64,000 nucleotides of DNA from NCBI GenBank assembly GCA_918807975.1, contig OU964921.1:38156498-38220497 (forward strand), in the 5' to 3' direction. Below, in pieces: positions 32,372-44,852 of this stretch (position 1 is the stretch's first letter; each line of letters begins with the position of its first letter). Below the pieces are notes generated by a model that saw only the letters and a list, made by a program, of their open reading frames with translations, had not been told where the DNA came from and ran no database searches. Origin of the DNA: Aplidium turbinatum. Lineage: Eukaryota; Chordata; Ascidiacea; Aplousobranchia; Polyclinidae. The position numbers and the translations under genes were made by a program.

Positions 32372-33106
32372 GGGGTCGAATGCACCAACAGTGATTAAAC
32401 TGCAATTAACTTAATCTTGAATTAAACTACAATTAAGTGAGACTTTCGTATGCACCAACACCAAGGGCTGTTTAATCCATGATCAAACTGTGATTAACTA
32501 GGCAAGTTAAGTAACAGAGTTAATACAGCTCCAGAGTAGGATTAAAGCTTGATTAACTTACCAGCAAAGGTTTCTGGTACTGGTATTGTATTAGCTCTTG
32601 GTAATTGCAACATCAGGCTGCACCTTCTGAACTATGGAAGGTGTTATGTGTGAATGGATTAGAATGACCAAAATGTAATGGTAAAGGGTTCTTCACTTTT
32701 CATGGACAGCAACTGATTTAAAATTGTATATAAAATAGTTGAGGTTATGGGTTGCTTACCAAAATTTTGGCTATTGTAGCCAGGGGCGCCGGAACGATTT
32801 TTGACTGGGGTGGGGGCAGGATTATGAAAAAGGGGCATTTTTGTTGCTGAAAGGCCAATTTTTTTAAAAGTTTTAACATAAGATATAGCGATAATGCTCA
32901 TCTATCAGTTCACTAGCGAGTAATGATAGGCTACAAGTGTCCGGTATACAAAGAAGGGCATCATGCTATGTTATAATGATGTAACTTACTGTGTTGCATA
33001 ATTTTGTGCCGTGAATATTGTTTTGAGGCAAAAATGAAAGATCATAATTAGGCTAAAAGCGAATAGCAGAAATTGTTAGCCTATAGCCTATTGCAATATG
33101 TGCAGT

Positions 33107-33621
33107 CAGTGCCGGTCTTAGGGTATTTCAAGCCCTGTGTTGAATGTGCTTTGCGGGCCCCAATGACAACGATCCAATTCAATAGCGTAGCTAAGTATTT
33201 TGAAAGGGGAGGGGGGTTGATGGCCGGCGGGCGAAACACCCAGCGGAGTGGGGTCTGGGGGGCCTCCCCCAGAAAATTTTGAAAAATTACTTTGAATTTG
33301 GTGCTTTCTGAGCCCATGTTTAACAAAAGTTTGGGTATGAATATTAACTGTAAAATGGTGCTGTCCGGTGGCATAGCAAAAGGATAAGATCATGTTTTCT
33401 TTGGCATTTTTCGGAAATAAAGCTGAGTCTCCATGTTTTCTTGTTGCTAATTCCTAAAGCCGCAACTGACTTCAAGGATACCGGTACTTGCTTGTGAATC
33501 GAATTGAATTGTTTCCATTGGAAATGAGAAAAATTACTACATTTTCTGAGTAAATTGCGGGCCCCCTAATTTGCGGGCCCTGTGCGATCGCACGGTTTGC
33601 ACACCCCAAAGACCGGCACTG
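33107..33621. mobile_element. Nested hAT-like element, CAGTGCCGGTCTT ends
   Basis: The left end is CAGTGCCGGTCTTAGGG and the right end inverted CAGTGCCGGTCTTTGGGG. GTGCAGT lies on both sides (33,100-33,106 and 33,622-33,628). The CAGTG start suits hAT. It lies inside 32,373-34,409 and itself contains a fragment of the CAGTGGCGTAGC family. Confidence 0.75.
33180..33460 (+). mobile_element. Fragment of the CAGTGGCGTAGC family
   Basis: The block from CAATAGCGTAGCTAAG through GGGGGGCCTCCCCCAGAAAA to GGTGCTGTCCGGTGGCATAG matches 44,143-44,460 and the inverse of 59,880-60,075. The right part of the family is missing. Confidence 0.75.
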
Positions 33622-34857
33622 GTGCAGTAGGGTGGAGTGAAAAAAGAAAATCTTGATTGCATAATGCATATGATTCATTTGAAAGTACCAATTCGAATCA
33701 TAACGTTTTAAACAAAAAATATCCCCTTATTATTAAAGAAAAATTTTGAATTTCATACAATCACGATAGGCCAAATAGGCAATTTAGAACCAAAATGGGC
33801 CTGTCTAGGTTAATCCATACACCTGATACTTCTGAAACTGTTAGATTCCCATCTTAACTTTTCAAAACAAATCTTTTGAGACTAGTCCCAGCCTTCTATG
33901 ACCACCGGTTCAAATTTTAGGTATCAAATCCCATGTAGCCTATTTTGAAAATCGCTCGTAAAACCCCCCGGTAGCGGGGAGTTACTGTAGGGGCAACCCC
34001 AAATTTTTTTCATGGTATGTTTTTTACTCCCAGTGGCATTATATTTTGGGGGTACTCAGAGTTTGTAATCCAAATTTGTATTTTAACATAGTCATACCCC
34101 CTTACAAATAACTTAGCCTATCAACAAATATAGCCTAAAGCTTTTTGCCATTGCCATGAACAAACAATGTATGCACCTTTTTCTACCACTGAACTGTACT
34201 GAATCCCATAACAAATCAAAGAAATACTCATTGCTACAGTTATGACTCAGCAAAAACCATCAACAGTCTGATTAAATCATTGATCAACTGATCATGAACA
34301 AAATTTTGTTGGTGCATACCAACAACGAATTAACTTTAATCACTGTTTAGTTAAACAATGATTAACTTTAATCATTGTTTAAGTTAATTGGTGTTGGTGC
34401 ATTCGACCCTCGGCCTACTACGCGATTGTAATGGTTGCAAAAGCAAATTAAAAGACAATTCTATATTACAATAAACTATTCCAGGGCATTGTTTCAGCTT
34501 GTTGGCGACATAATCGATAACAAAGGAGTGGAAAAGAACAAAGTACTAAAAAAAAATCACAGTATTACCAAGCAATCAATTAGAAGCTATTTAACATGAT
34601 TGTATGGATTTGATGAAAATTGCAATATCGTAAATGCAAGAATGGCTCAAGTGAACTAGGGTCACTCTTGCAATAATAAACTGTTTTTTCAAGAAACCAA
34701 GTTAACTTGGTTTACTTAGTAAAAAAAAGTCTTTTCATCTAAAGACTCCAAACTTTGTCAGAAACAAGCTTATATCGTTTTCTGCAAGATTAAATCAAAA
34801 ACTCATTTTTTGGCCCAAGTTAACTTGGGCCACTTTAGAATCAGTTGTCCCAATTGC

Positions 34858-35227
34858 TCTGTGTCTCTTTCAGTATGTTTTTGTTTGTAGTTTAGGCTAC
34901 TTGAGAACCTGGTTGTGATGTTTCACAGTTAAATATATTAAAATGATCTGAAAATTGAACTAATGTACTATTACAGAAAACCATATACATCAACGCTTCG
35001 CACTTGTTCGATCTTACAGCTTTAAGTAGTTTGCATGCTGTCACTAATGTGTACCAAACACACCCGTCTAAGGTTTGTTACAATAACCTGTAGAAAAGGG
35101 TGGTGTAGCATTTATTTACACGATCGAGCTATTGCAGATACTGTAAAACATCAAGTTTTGTTAATGCCACAAGAGTAGCTGATTAAGCTCTTTGCTTTGT
35201 GGACGAAGAACGGAAAAATAAAACGGA
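34858..35227. other. No recognised gene
   Basis: Non-coding; nothing recognised. Confidence 0.45.
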
Positions 35228-35490
35228 GCTGGATCAAACTCTCGAGGTATGCGCCTGAGCAACGAGTTTCAAATACAGCTCTCTATCGATCAGCACCTAT
35301 AGTGAATGGAACAATTTACACACAACAAAACTTCGACAAACAGAAACTTTAACTTTGTTAATCTCAGTACCTGGGCCCGAGTCAGTGACTTGAAGCCTCT
35401 CCAAGTATGCGAAATTACCAGGATTAAGCTTTCAAAAAGGCTTTCTCAGTTCGTTGATGAAGATTCATACAATCAATCAATGTTGAGATA
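35228..35490 (+). repeat. SINE copy 2
   Basis: It matches copy 3 from the head (GGATCAAACTCTCGAGGTATG) to the tail (CAATCAATCAATG). The B-box word is degraded here. The copy is diverged, so it is older than copy 3. Confidence 0.7.
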
Positions 35491-36094
35491 ACACTCGATT
35501 GAGAAGGTGTTAGTTCAAAGTTTTATTGCACCACTTATTGGATATTGCCTAAGCCAATGCAAAACATCATGCTACATTTACAGAAGTTACAAGGTTTACA
35601 ACAAATAAAGTTCAAAGCAGCAGCAAGCTAATAAAATACGTTAAAAGTACCGTACTAAGTAAAGAGGGTTTTATTCATGAGCATGACCCCTGCTTAAAGA
35701 AATTTTTAACATCATAGATAAGGTCCATTGTAATTTTTCAAAAGAATATTCTTGAGGTTATTTTTGAATTTATCTTCGGCCTATGGTAAAGGCTAGTGTG
35801 TCGCAGGTGGAACAAGCATCTAGGCTTGTAGCACACTGCGCTGCATTTTGCAACTTAATTTTTTAATTAGGAACGCAAACGTAACTGTTAAAATGCTAAT
35901 TTTAAATCGACAATATAATTTTCCCAATTCATCAGGCTTTGGAGACAAATGCTAGCCTATACTCTATTTGTAAAAAATTGCAAAATAACAAATTTTGTTT
36001 AAAAATTTGTCTATACTTTTTTGAAGTCTAACCAAAGATGTTTTGTTATGAAGCAAATCATGATTTATCAACACTGTCTTGATGGTAATAATTA

Positions 36095-36371
36095 CCGGTC
36101 TAGATCAAGCGGCGTTGGTTCGACTCTCGGCGTGTGCGCTTGAGCAAAGCATTCCAAGAACTGCTCTCTATTCTGCGACACCAAGTGGATGGAATAGTTC
36201 AGACAACAATACTTTAACAACAAGCAGAAAGTTTCCCTGTGTCAATCTCAGTGACCGGGCATGCGTCAATGGTTCAAAGCCTCTACAAGCATGCAAAACT
36301 GCCAGGAATAAGCTCTCAAAAAAGCTTTCCCAGTCTGAGAATAAAGATTTAATCAACCAATCAATCAATTG
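36095..36371 (+). repeat. SINE copy 3, best head
   Basis: The head contains GGTTCGACTCTCGG, a good B-box word, and GTGTGCGCTTGAGCAA follows. The body contains TGTCAATCTCAGTGACCGGG and the tail is AATCAACCAATCAATCAAT. The tail type and tRNA-like head fit a tRNA-derived SINE. Confidence 0.75.
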
Positions 36372-39300
36372 ATCACACCTTAAAATGATGTTTCGCCTGC
36401 TCGCAGCAGAATAACAACAACAGAATTTACAACCTATCGACAAAAGCCTATCTTGGTAACGGAAATAATCATAGTTATTTTATTTCGTGTCTACTGTCAA
36501 AACATACAGTAGGCTAAAATATAATTACAAATGTGACATAGCAGACGGAACGGAAGTAAAAAATGTCCACAGATAACAGACTTCTCGTCAGCTGGTTATT
36601 TTGTCATGTCATAAAGTGCTTTCCGAGACACAACCAGGTACTCACGAGTGATATCAAACAAGCATTCTTTGAGGGTCGTGCATTAGGGAGTATAGATAAT
36701 CGAGATGCGAAACTACATCCGCTTTTGGCTTATCCCTGTAATGTTGCACAGACTTCGACAACTACAACATGACTCCGACACTAAGTCGATAATTGAACTT
36801 ATAATTGTAATAACATAATAAGTGTTAGAATGTAAGAAACTGGCGCAACACTGTCAAGGAAGCCTATTTAAAGGCGACCAACTATGACGTCATGAAAAGC
36901 GCGTTAAGGGCAAATTCCCACACAAAATTAAGAGTGCAACGGTGCAGTTCCAATACATTACAATCCCCAACACTAGAAGGGTTGCGTTCTTTTCTGATTT
37001 ACAAAGTAATGTACTTTTTATGTGCTATGTAAGAGGAGTGTAGTTGGTTTTAAAGTAAATGATGGTTCTTAGTTGAAAGCAAGCGAGTGGTAAAAGTAGC
37101 CTAAAAAATGTCAAATTGGCTATTGACCCTTCTAATGTTGCCAGAACAGCAGAGTTGCTCGTCCTGTGATGTACTGTCCCTAGTCTTGCATGGGTTCTCA
37201 GCACTCGGCCATGTAACAGATTTAATGAGTCTCACTGGTGATGTAAAGAGCTTTAAGGGAGAGTCGAATACAAAATAAAGATTTAATCACAGTGTGGCAC
37301 ATGACAAATTGCTGATTGTGAACTAGGCAACATGCTTTTGTTTTTTTAAATCTTTGTTGCTCATCATTCGGGAATGTAGGCCTAACAGTAATTGCATTGG
37401 TTTAATACTTTAATAATGCTGACTACAATTTTCATCATGTTTGTCTTTTGCCACCGGTTTACCAAAGCTTGACTGTTCACCAAAACCAGAACCTTATTCT
37501 ACTCATGATACACTTCCATTACTGCAGCATAGATGGTTTCAATCACATGTTGCGCTTTCGAATTTGAACCTTATGATAAAGAGTCAAAAACAATGCAATT
37601 TTAGGAGACTCAATTGCGCACATACCTCATCTTGAAATAATAACAGATGCAAATAATTTATAAGAAAAGTTACGAATTGAGTTTAGAGAAGTTGGTGTTT
37701 CTATCGCCCTCCTGGATCTGCCACTATTATGACATTGTTTTATTGTAGATCAGCTTAGTCTTAATTATTATACAATAGAAAAATCTTAATCCTCCTCGAT
37801 AAGTCGCTGTTGACCCTTGGTAGTCCATGACTACAGTTGAAAACCCCCCTGGTTTTGCGCGTACACTTCATGATCTTTTCCAGAATTAGTGCGTTTATGG
37901 TCTTCTCCAAATTGGGTTCAGTTTTTTTCGTCCACAGCCATGTATTACATTACAGTACATAGCATGAATTTCTCTCGTTGGACACCGGGGCGAGGGTTTA
38001 TTCTTTTACCACCCCGGGTGCCCTGTGAGTTGCCGTCTCTGATTGTTGCCATTCGCTTTATAAATTTGAATTACCAGGACTCACCACGAGGAGGTTGGCA
38101 ACAGGAGTCCTAGTACATAGCATCTTCTGAATAGACTTCGGCTTTTTAAGAAAACTTGCCGCTTTTTGTTTCGCTGGACAGAATGTTCCCCCACAAAAGT
38201 ATTATTGCTTTGCCAGCAAGCTGACCACAGTTCAGCAGTACAATCAAAAGTAATGACCTTAGGTCAAAACACTTGTTTTTGTATTGCTGATACTGGAGCT
38301 TGACCTAAGAGCTACACATTTCTCTTAAATACTCAATTAGCAGCTTTGCTTGTTCTTGTTGACGGTATTCTTGTTCTGTGTAGCCCCTGCGGCTATGCAT
38401 AGCCGACGTCTTTTCATAATTGGTTCTGGAATCCGTGAGCCTTACAGGCTCATCCTGCGTTGCATACAATTCCTCAGGCTGGAATTTTACAGAGCGTGTG
38501 CTTGCTCTCTTGCATTACGTTGCATTCGCATGATTTTGCCTGTATCTGCGTTGTTGGTCTGTTGTGTGCTGTAATCAATAAGTCGGGGCCTTGTTTGTAT
38601 TCTAATAACTACTGTAGTTCTTAAGCTGCAACATCCAGCGTCTTAATTGTTGGTATGAAAACTAGTAGAACTTTAAACTCTTGGTATGTAAGTTTCGATG
38701 AGTTAGTTTTTGATATGTAAGTTTGGTATATGTTTCAAGAAGTTTCAACGTGCAGTCGATTGTAGAGAAGTAGTTTGAATAGTTTTCAAGATGAGCAGTA
38801 TGCTCCAACAGTAGAAACTCTCGTTATGAGCTTCAGTTACAAGGTTGATTTCAATCAGTTTTGCACACCGTTGTTGGCTTGATTTCGTCAGATCGGTCCT
38901 TCTCTCTTTTGTTCTGATGTGTCAAGCTGGCTTGTGCTATTGCAATAAACTACTACGAAGAATATTGACGCCGTTCTCTGTTCATCCCCACCAATACCGT
39001 GCTTGGGATGTCGTTGCATCACCGCAGCTGTATATGGGTGGCCCTTTTTTAAATATTGTCACTACATTCTGCAAAACAAAGTTCTTGCTTTTCTGCATGA
39101 TGGCGCTATTGGTTAGCAGTTTACGTTTGAAACGTTTCGAGAAGTTTATTCGCGCCTGAGAAGCGAATCCCCTTGCCGATGACGCCCAAAATATCTGTTG
39201 TATTTCTGCAGACATACAACATACAAAATAAAATCATTCGTCGTAGCACATGACTAACAAACCGTGTTTTGAAAGCTAGTGCAAATCGCTACTACCACAG

Positions 39301-40003
39301 CGAATCAGCAGCATCAGGCTAAAACAGATCGTTAGAATCTACATTTGTGAGGTAAACAACGATCATGCTGCTAACAGCGAAACTCAATACTACTGCATGC
39401 AAAATTTAGAAGAAATAAAGCTCAGCATTATTGAGAGCATAATTTTCATTTTGCAAATCGCAAATAGACAAGTAATACGGTGAACAGATAAGATAACGTA
39501 TTCAGCAAACTAGCAGTAGGTTACTATTAATTAAACGCAGAATCGTATGAAGCAGTCCATTGATAGTTGAAAGAAAAACACAAAAATGTAAAATAAGTAC
39601 ACCATACAAATTGTTCATTGGTTAAAAACGCCCATATAATAATTTAGTTACAGTAATTTCGATATCTGTATCCGAAACGCAAGAGTTCTCAGAGAAAGTT
39701 TTATTGAGAAATTAAACGCATTGAGAAGATGGTACTTGATGTTACACAGAACTATAGTAGTTCAATGGTCACACCCCTCTTAGACGTGTATACCTCAACA
39801 ATGATTGAATCTAGCACAGAGCAACTTTTGAGTATCTGTCATTGAGCGCTTATTAGCCTATATAGATTGATCAAAGTTCAAATGTTTGAATAGATCTTTT
39901 CAGTTTGCATTATTAAAAATTGATCGCAATGAGCTTTTTGTCACAGTTTTTATAGATAGTTGAAGCAAAGTCGCACATAATTAAAGTTAGCTTCAAGGTT
40001 AAA
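36372..40003. other. No recognised gene
   Basis: Several short open frames are present (for example 36,563-36,772 and 38,845-39,159), but none has recognisable content or neighbouring exons. No clear TIR pair was found. Confidence 0.45.
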
Positions 40004-40072
40004 ATGTACGACGAACTAGTAGCGACGAGTGACGCATCTGACGAAGCACAAAGTTCCCAGTCATGGCTTCAG
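40004..40072 (+). CDS. Candidate first coding exon, unrecognised
   Basis: An ATG opens 23 codons, MYDELVATSDASDEAQSSQ and four more, ending CAG then GTAAGTAA, an excellent splice donor. The peptide is acidic and serine-rich and looks more like coding than the surrounding AT-rich DNA. I do not recognise the protein. If it belongs with 46,301-46,392, an exon between them is needed because the phases differ. Confidence 0.35.
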
Positions 40073-42423
40073 GTAAGTAATTTCCACAGGCAATTTAATA
40101 TCTGCTGTCTAGCGCATTTTACCTCAGCAATAGAAGCCGTTCACATATTATAAATACATTTCAAATTGCGTTCAAAAATATAACACCTTTTCTTGCTTTT
40201 GCCTATCCCAATCTCTCAGGCCTAAGTAATGGCAATTGGCAATATATTACTGACTGTATAGTTGTCTCCCGCTTCTTCTTTAATTAGGTATATTTTGCTT
40301 GTGTGAAGTTTGAGGCAATGTCGTTTAACGAACTACTGTAGAATTATAAATTTCAACCTAAATCGATTGTTACAAGTTTTTTCAATGTCCTGGCACACTA
40401 ACTGTCACCACCCCCACTCCACTAAATTCAAGGCCAACAGACAACTTCTCTCTAAAAAGAAAAACGGAGTGAACTAAAGAAGAACTGAGGTTTTTAATCA
40501 AACAGTTGTAGTCCATACTGCTGAGCTTTGCTTAATTGATCCGGTACAACACCAATATGAAATCAATTTTATTAAAGCAACCGTGTAGTAGCCTATTTGA
40601 CCTGCTAATTAGCCTGTCGCGTAAGGTGTGTATGGAGATGGGCGTGATCATGATCTACAAAATCAATATGTGATCTTCAAGATCGTGATCTTTAAGCTCA
40701 CTTTTATTTTGGTGATCTTATCCAAGGTCACTTTTTTTGTCTGATCTTGATTTTGAAAGTCAATAAGATCAAGATCACTTTGAAATTTATGTTGACTTAT
40801 GAAATATAGACATTCTAAACCTGTACTGTGCAAAGTAATTAGTGACTACTACTAGGGCTGTGAAGTCGGGCGAAAAATATAGGACTCCGACTCCGCTTTC
40901 AGTGTTGCCAAATTTTTAGAGTTGCCAGATTGTTTTGAACTTTTGGGGTTTTCCATTTAAAAAAAAATTAATTTCACAAAAGTTGTGGTCAAAATTGAAT
41001 CGACGACTTCCCTAATACTGAGAAGAACCAACATTTGTATTTTCCGGTTTTGTGGTGAAGTTTTAAAGCGCAATACAGAGAACAGGAAACAACAAAAAGA
41101 TGCAGTTTGAGGACTTATTTTAAAAAAAAAAACATAAACTAATTAAAAACCTTCTAAATTTTTTAGTACTTTACAATACAGTAAGCCAAAGGCTATACAA
41201 AAAAAAAATATCTACGAATTCGTGTACCTTTTTTGCTTCAATATTAAATTTGCAATAATAAATCAATGATTTGCTTTATTTTTAGTTTCAGATCTCATCA
41301 CAATTTCACAGATTGGTTAGAACAAACAGGTTGGGCATTGACAGGGGGGTCTAGGTGGTAATTTTGGACCCGGAATATTTAAGGGGCCGGATTAAAAAGA
41401 TTTCCCGCGACTTCAAACATTATTAAGATCTTAATATAATCAGGTCTAAAGGAATTGCCATCAGAGGTTAAAACAGCCCCTTCAGCCGTCAGATGGTAAA
41501 GTACCGGGCCCCCTTCCGGGTACCGGGCTCACTTCAGCTCTCTGGTGGTAAAATAGCCACTTCAGCCACCAAACAGTAAAATAAGAATTTATAGTGTAGT
41601 CTAGTATAGTGATTTCCCTAACCACGAATATTTAGTGAAATATAACCCGAAACACGAATTTCAAATTAAACAAGCTAATGTTTGTTTAAACTCAAAAAAT
41701 AAAATGGCACAGGTAAGAAGATTGCTATCCCTATTTCTGCATTAAAAATTAGACCAAAACCACTTTTTAGATTGCAGCAATCATCAAATGTTTGACTTAG
41801 ACCCAAAAACCTTTCCCAAATCAAATTCAAAACTTTCTGACCATCTGCACTAACTTTGCTGTAAATTTTCTTCTGGTGAGCCTAGAATGACCAGTGAAAC
41901 ATCAATGGAATCGGGAAGTAATACTCTAGCGCCATGTAACAAATAAAAGTTCAAAAAAGCATTCGCTAAATAGAGATAGTAAGTTTCGCGGTTCGGAAAA
42001 TTTTAAGATTGCGCAAGATTTGTTAAACAAGCATGCTTTTGGGTACCCGGACATTTTGCCGAAAGACATTTTGCCGAAACCCATTTTGCCAAAACCCATT
42101 TTGCCGAGAGACATTTTGCCGAAACTCATTTTGCCGAAAGGACTAAATGCCGAATGGACAAATTGCCGAAATTATACAAATGTATTATATGTATTATCAT
42201 AACCTAATAACACATAAATGTCATTCACAAACAGATTTCACTCACAAATTATGTGCGACAGCGCGTAAGTATCCGACAGAAGTGTTATATGTATCGATAT
42301 TCTCCACAATGTGTTTTAGTCTATCGTTTACAACCTTATATTTTTTATTTGGTGGCGCCAATTGAACGCCAGCTGGTAACTGCTCTAGGATTAGTTCGTT
42401 GTGCGACTGTTCCTTTATCAACT

Positions 42424-43269
42424 TTACTGTAAGTCGACGGGAAAGTAGGTCAAGTAGGTAAAAATACGGTCATACGTAGTTATGTTCTTTGCGAGACAGT
42501 ACACAACCGGTATTGTTCTTGTGCCGGCTGCAATCATGTGGATGGTGTAAAGCTGATAGCCATTAGGAGCATTGTCAAATGTTCCGTCACAAAACCAGTG
42601 GTGTTCGACAGCTAAACGTTCCAGGTTTCGTTCGGTTGCGAAAATGTACAAATCTAATTCCTCGTCAAAAAGGGCCAGAAACTCCTCTCCACGTGTTGTA
42701 CGGCGCAGCTCGTCGGGAATGTCGTCACCATCGGGGGCTTTGCGTTTTCTTCTGACCATTTTCGCTAATGTATCGACCTTGGGTAGACTACCAGATGCTG
42801 CCAGGGGAAAATCTTGTGTGCAGTTCTGGATAACGTTGCTGGTAGATTCTTCGGAATTAACGGCGTGGTGTTGAATTGCTGAAATAGTCTTCACAACAAC
42901 CGTACGTGATGGATCAGGAGCGTTTGAATGAGGTGAACACTGACCTTGAAGAACGTCGCAAACTGTTTTCATCCTACTTGAACACTCTTTGCGTTTTTCA
43001 CATCTCCCGTACGACATGTCACGTATGCGTTTATCAAGAACGTATACGAAACCTTCATGAAGAATTCTACGGTTGCCTTTAATATTCTGAATGAATTCCA
43101 TAATTGGCATAAACTGAGCACAAGATGGCAGCAAACAGAAATAATAAAAAACTTCAGTTGAATTTCCAAAAAACAGGTGAAATAAGCAGTGGTCTAAGCA
43201 AACGTCTAATACTGATCTCCAAAAACTGTGGAGACTGCATATATACTTATAGATGAGACTTGGTGTCAC
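42424..43269 (-). CDS. MULE-type transposase with FLYWCH-like finger, partial
   Basis: The 281-codon frame has a FLYWCH-like zinc finger near residues 59-107: IKGNRRILHEGFVYVLDKR, then YGRCEKRKECSSRMKT. The usual Trp before the Arg-Cys pair is Gly here. After a basic linker comes HHWFCDGTFDNAPNGYQLYTI near residue 222, the first catalytic Asp block of Mutator-like transposases, then PVVYCLAKNITTYDRIF. The frame stops soon after, so the rest of the DDE core and the C-terminus are missing and the enzyme is inactive as it stands. The upstream 60 codons are probably not original coding. It lies within element copy A. Confidence 0.8.
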   Translation of the reverse strand: MTPSLIYKYICSLHSFWRSVLDVCLDHCLFHLFFGNSTEVFYYFCLLPSCAQFMPIMEFIQNIKGNRRILHEGFVYVLDKRIRDMSYGRCEKRKECSSRMKTVCDVLQGQCSPHSNAPDPSRTVVVKTISAIQHHAVNSEESTSNVIQNCTQDFPLAASGSLPKVDTLAKMVRRKRKAPDGDDIPDELRRTTRGEEFLALFDEELDLYIFATERNLERLAVEHHWFCDGTFDNAPNGYQLYTIHMIAAGTRTIPVVYCLAKNITTYDRIFTYLTYFPVDLQ

Positions 43270-43367
43270 TTCAAACTAGGCTAATACTGATTTCCAAAAA
43301 CTGTGGGGACTGTATATAAAGCAATTTTTAGGCAAACAACAGTAGCAAAGTAATTTACTATTTCAAA

Positions 43368-43680
43368 GCCACTGCTTGCATGGTAACGAGACTTGGTCTC
43401 ACTTCAAAATAATTACCAGTTCAAAGGCACTGCTTGCATAGTAACGAGACTTGCGACTTGGTCTCACTTCAAAATAATTACCAGTTCAAAGCCACTGCTT
43501 GCATAGTAATGAGACTTGCGACTTGGTGTCACTTCAAAATAATTACCAGTTCAAAGGCACTGCTTGCGTAGTAACGAGACTTGGTGATGCTTCAAAGTAA
43601 TTTTTAGGCAAACAATAGTAGCAAAGTAATTCTTATTTCAAAAGCACTGCTTGTATAGTAACGAGACTTTGTGTCACTTC
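43368..43680. repeat. Minisatellite of about 80 bp within MULE copy A
   Basis: About four to five units carry CACTGCTTGCATAGTAACG and ACTTCAAAATAATTACCAG. A single unit survives in copy B (45,335-45,420, inverted). Confidence 0.8.
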
Positions 43681-44017
43681 AAAGTAATTTTTTTCCAAAT
43701 TGTTTCGGCAATTTGTCCATTCGGCAATTAGTCCATTCAGCAATTTGTCCATTCGGCAAAATGTCCTTCGGCATAACGTCCTTTCGGCAAAATGTCTTTG
43801 GGCAAAATGGGTTTCGGCAAAATATCTTTCGGCAAAATGTCCGCGCACGTGCTTTTGGCATATTGGGTTTGATCTATTCCTCTTAATTTTCTACTTTGAA
43901 CGGCATGTGTCATCCCCATTTTAACATCAACCTTTATATTTATAACATTGTCGATGAAGGGGGCCTAAAAATAAATTGGTGCCGGACCGGAGAAATCCTG
44001 TCAACGGCCCTGCAGGT

Positions 44018-44813
44018 CAGTGGCGTAGCTAGGGAATGTGCCGCCCGGGGCGGATTCAGATTTTGCCGCCCCTTCAAGAAAAAGCATGTGAAAATGAAAT
44101 TTTTTTAATTGACTTAAAGTGGAATTATTGTATGTTTTGAACCAGTAACGTAGCCAGTAATTTTGAAAGGGGGGGTTTTAAGGGCCGGCGGGCGAAGCAC
44201 GACGGCGTCCTCGCCAACGACGACACCCAGCGGCGGGGGGTCTGGGGGGCCTCTCCCAGAAAATTTTGAAAAATTACTTTGGATTTGGTGCATTCTGAGA
44301 GCATTTTCAACAAAAATGTGGGTATAAATCCCCTGGTATAAATATTCCTGTAAAATGGTGCTGTCCGGTGGCATAGCAAAAGGATAAGATCATGTTTTCT
44401 TGGGAATTTTTCGGTAACTTAATAAAGCTAAGTCTCTATGTTTTCTTGTTGCTAATTCCTGGCTGAGATATTTGAATGTTTGGTATTGGCAAAACTCGCT
44501 CTTTTAATGGAGTTTCGTTTAAAATTAGGCAAACTTTGTTTTAGAGACATAGAGACTGAAAGCATCATTCTCAATATCGTAACGTCACATGCGTGCCAAA
44601 GGGGGGGGGGGGGTTGTAATTTGTAACCCCCAAACCCCTCCTCCCCCTTGGCTACGCCACTGTTTTGAACGTTGACATTCTGTTTGCTTTTATTTTCCGT
44701 GTACTTTTGGATTATCAACAAAAAAAAAAAAAACGTCCTGTCTGAAAGTGCCGCCCCCCAGACGTGCCGCCCGGGGCGGTCCGCCCCCCCCCGCCCCCCT
44801 AGCTACGCCACTG
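44018..44813. mobile_element. hAT-type element, CAGTGGCGTAGCTAGGG ends
   Basis: Both ends read CAGTGGCGTAGCTAGGG inward. CTGCAGGT flanks both ends (44,010-44,017 and 44,814-44,821), an exact 8-bp duplication. GC-rich subterminal words (GCCGCCCGGGGCGG) occur at both ends. Without the nested copy it is about 270 bp, with no coding capacity. Confidence 0.88.
44143..44662 (+). mobile_element. Nested hAT-type element, CAGTAACGTAGCC ends
   Basis: The left end is CAGTAACGTAGCCAG and the right end inverted CAGTGGCGTAGCCAAGG. TTTTGAAC flanks both ends (44,135-44,142 and 44,663-44,670), an exact 8-bp duplication. Its body matches 33,180-33,460 and the inverse of 58,101-61,009. It inserted into 44,018-44,813. 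Confidence 0.88.
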
Positions 44814-44852
44814 CTGCAGGTTACAGTGACGCCCGCTTAACCACGTTTTAAG

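Larger units (their letters stand above)
32373..34409. mobile_element. TIR element GGGTCGAATGCACCAACA with 3-bp TCG duplication
   Basis: The left end starts GGGTCGAATGCACCAACA and the right end inverted starts the same. TCG flanks both sides (32,370-32,372 and 34,410-34,412). A 3-bp duplication and GGG ends would suit PIF/Harbinger, but no transposase is present, so that is inference. Subterminal regions are rich in GATTAA/TTAATC words. It inserted exactly at the right end of the hAT remnant. Confidence 0.75.
31598..34855. mobile_element. TIR element with GATTCTAAAGTGGCCC ends, containing others
   Basis: The left end (31,598-31,630) and the inverted right end (34,855-34,823) share about 33 bases with two or three mismatches, including GATTCTAAAGTGGCCCAAGT. 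AATT lies at both edges but is palindromic, so it does not prove a target duplication. Short GGCCCAAGT words recur inside near both ends. The interior holds a hAT remnant and the element 32,373-34,409. No transposase was recognised. Confidence 0.6.
42042..43849 (-). mobile_element. Mutator-like element with tandem-repeat ends, copy A
   Basis: The element starts GGTACCCGGACATTTTGCCG and ends, inverted, CGTGCGCGGACATTTTGCCG. TGCTTTTG flanks both ends (42,034-42,041 and 43,850-43,857), an exact 8-bp duplication. The inner ends are built of about eight 15-16-bp units of the type ACATTTTGCCGAAAG. It carries a partial FLYWCH/MULE transposase and a minisatellite. Copy B at 45,205 is a shorter derivative in opposite orientation. 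Confidence 0.88.

Noticed and set aside
42020-43924. Short repetitive frames (ILPKPILPK-like and FGKMSFGKM-like)
   Set aside because: They are translations of the tandem 16-bp units at the ends of the Mutator-like element.
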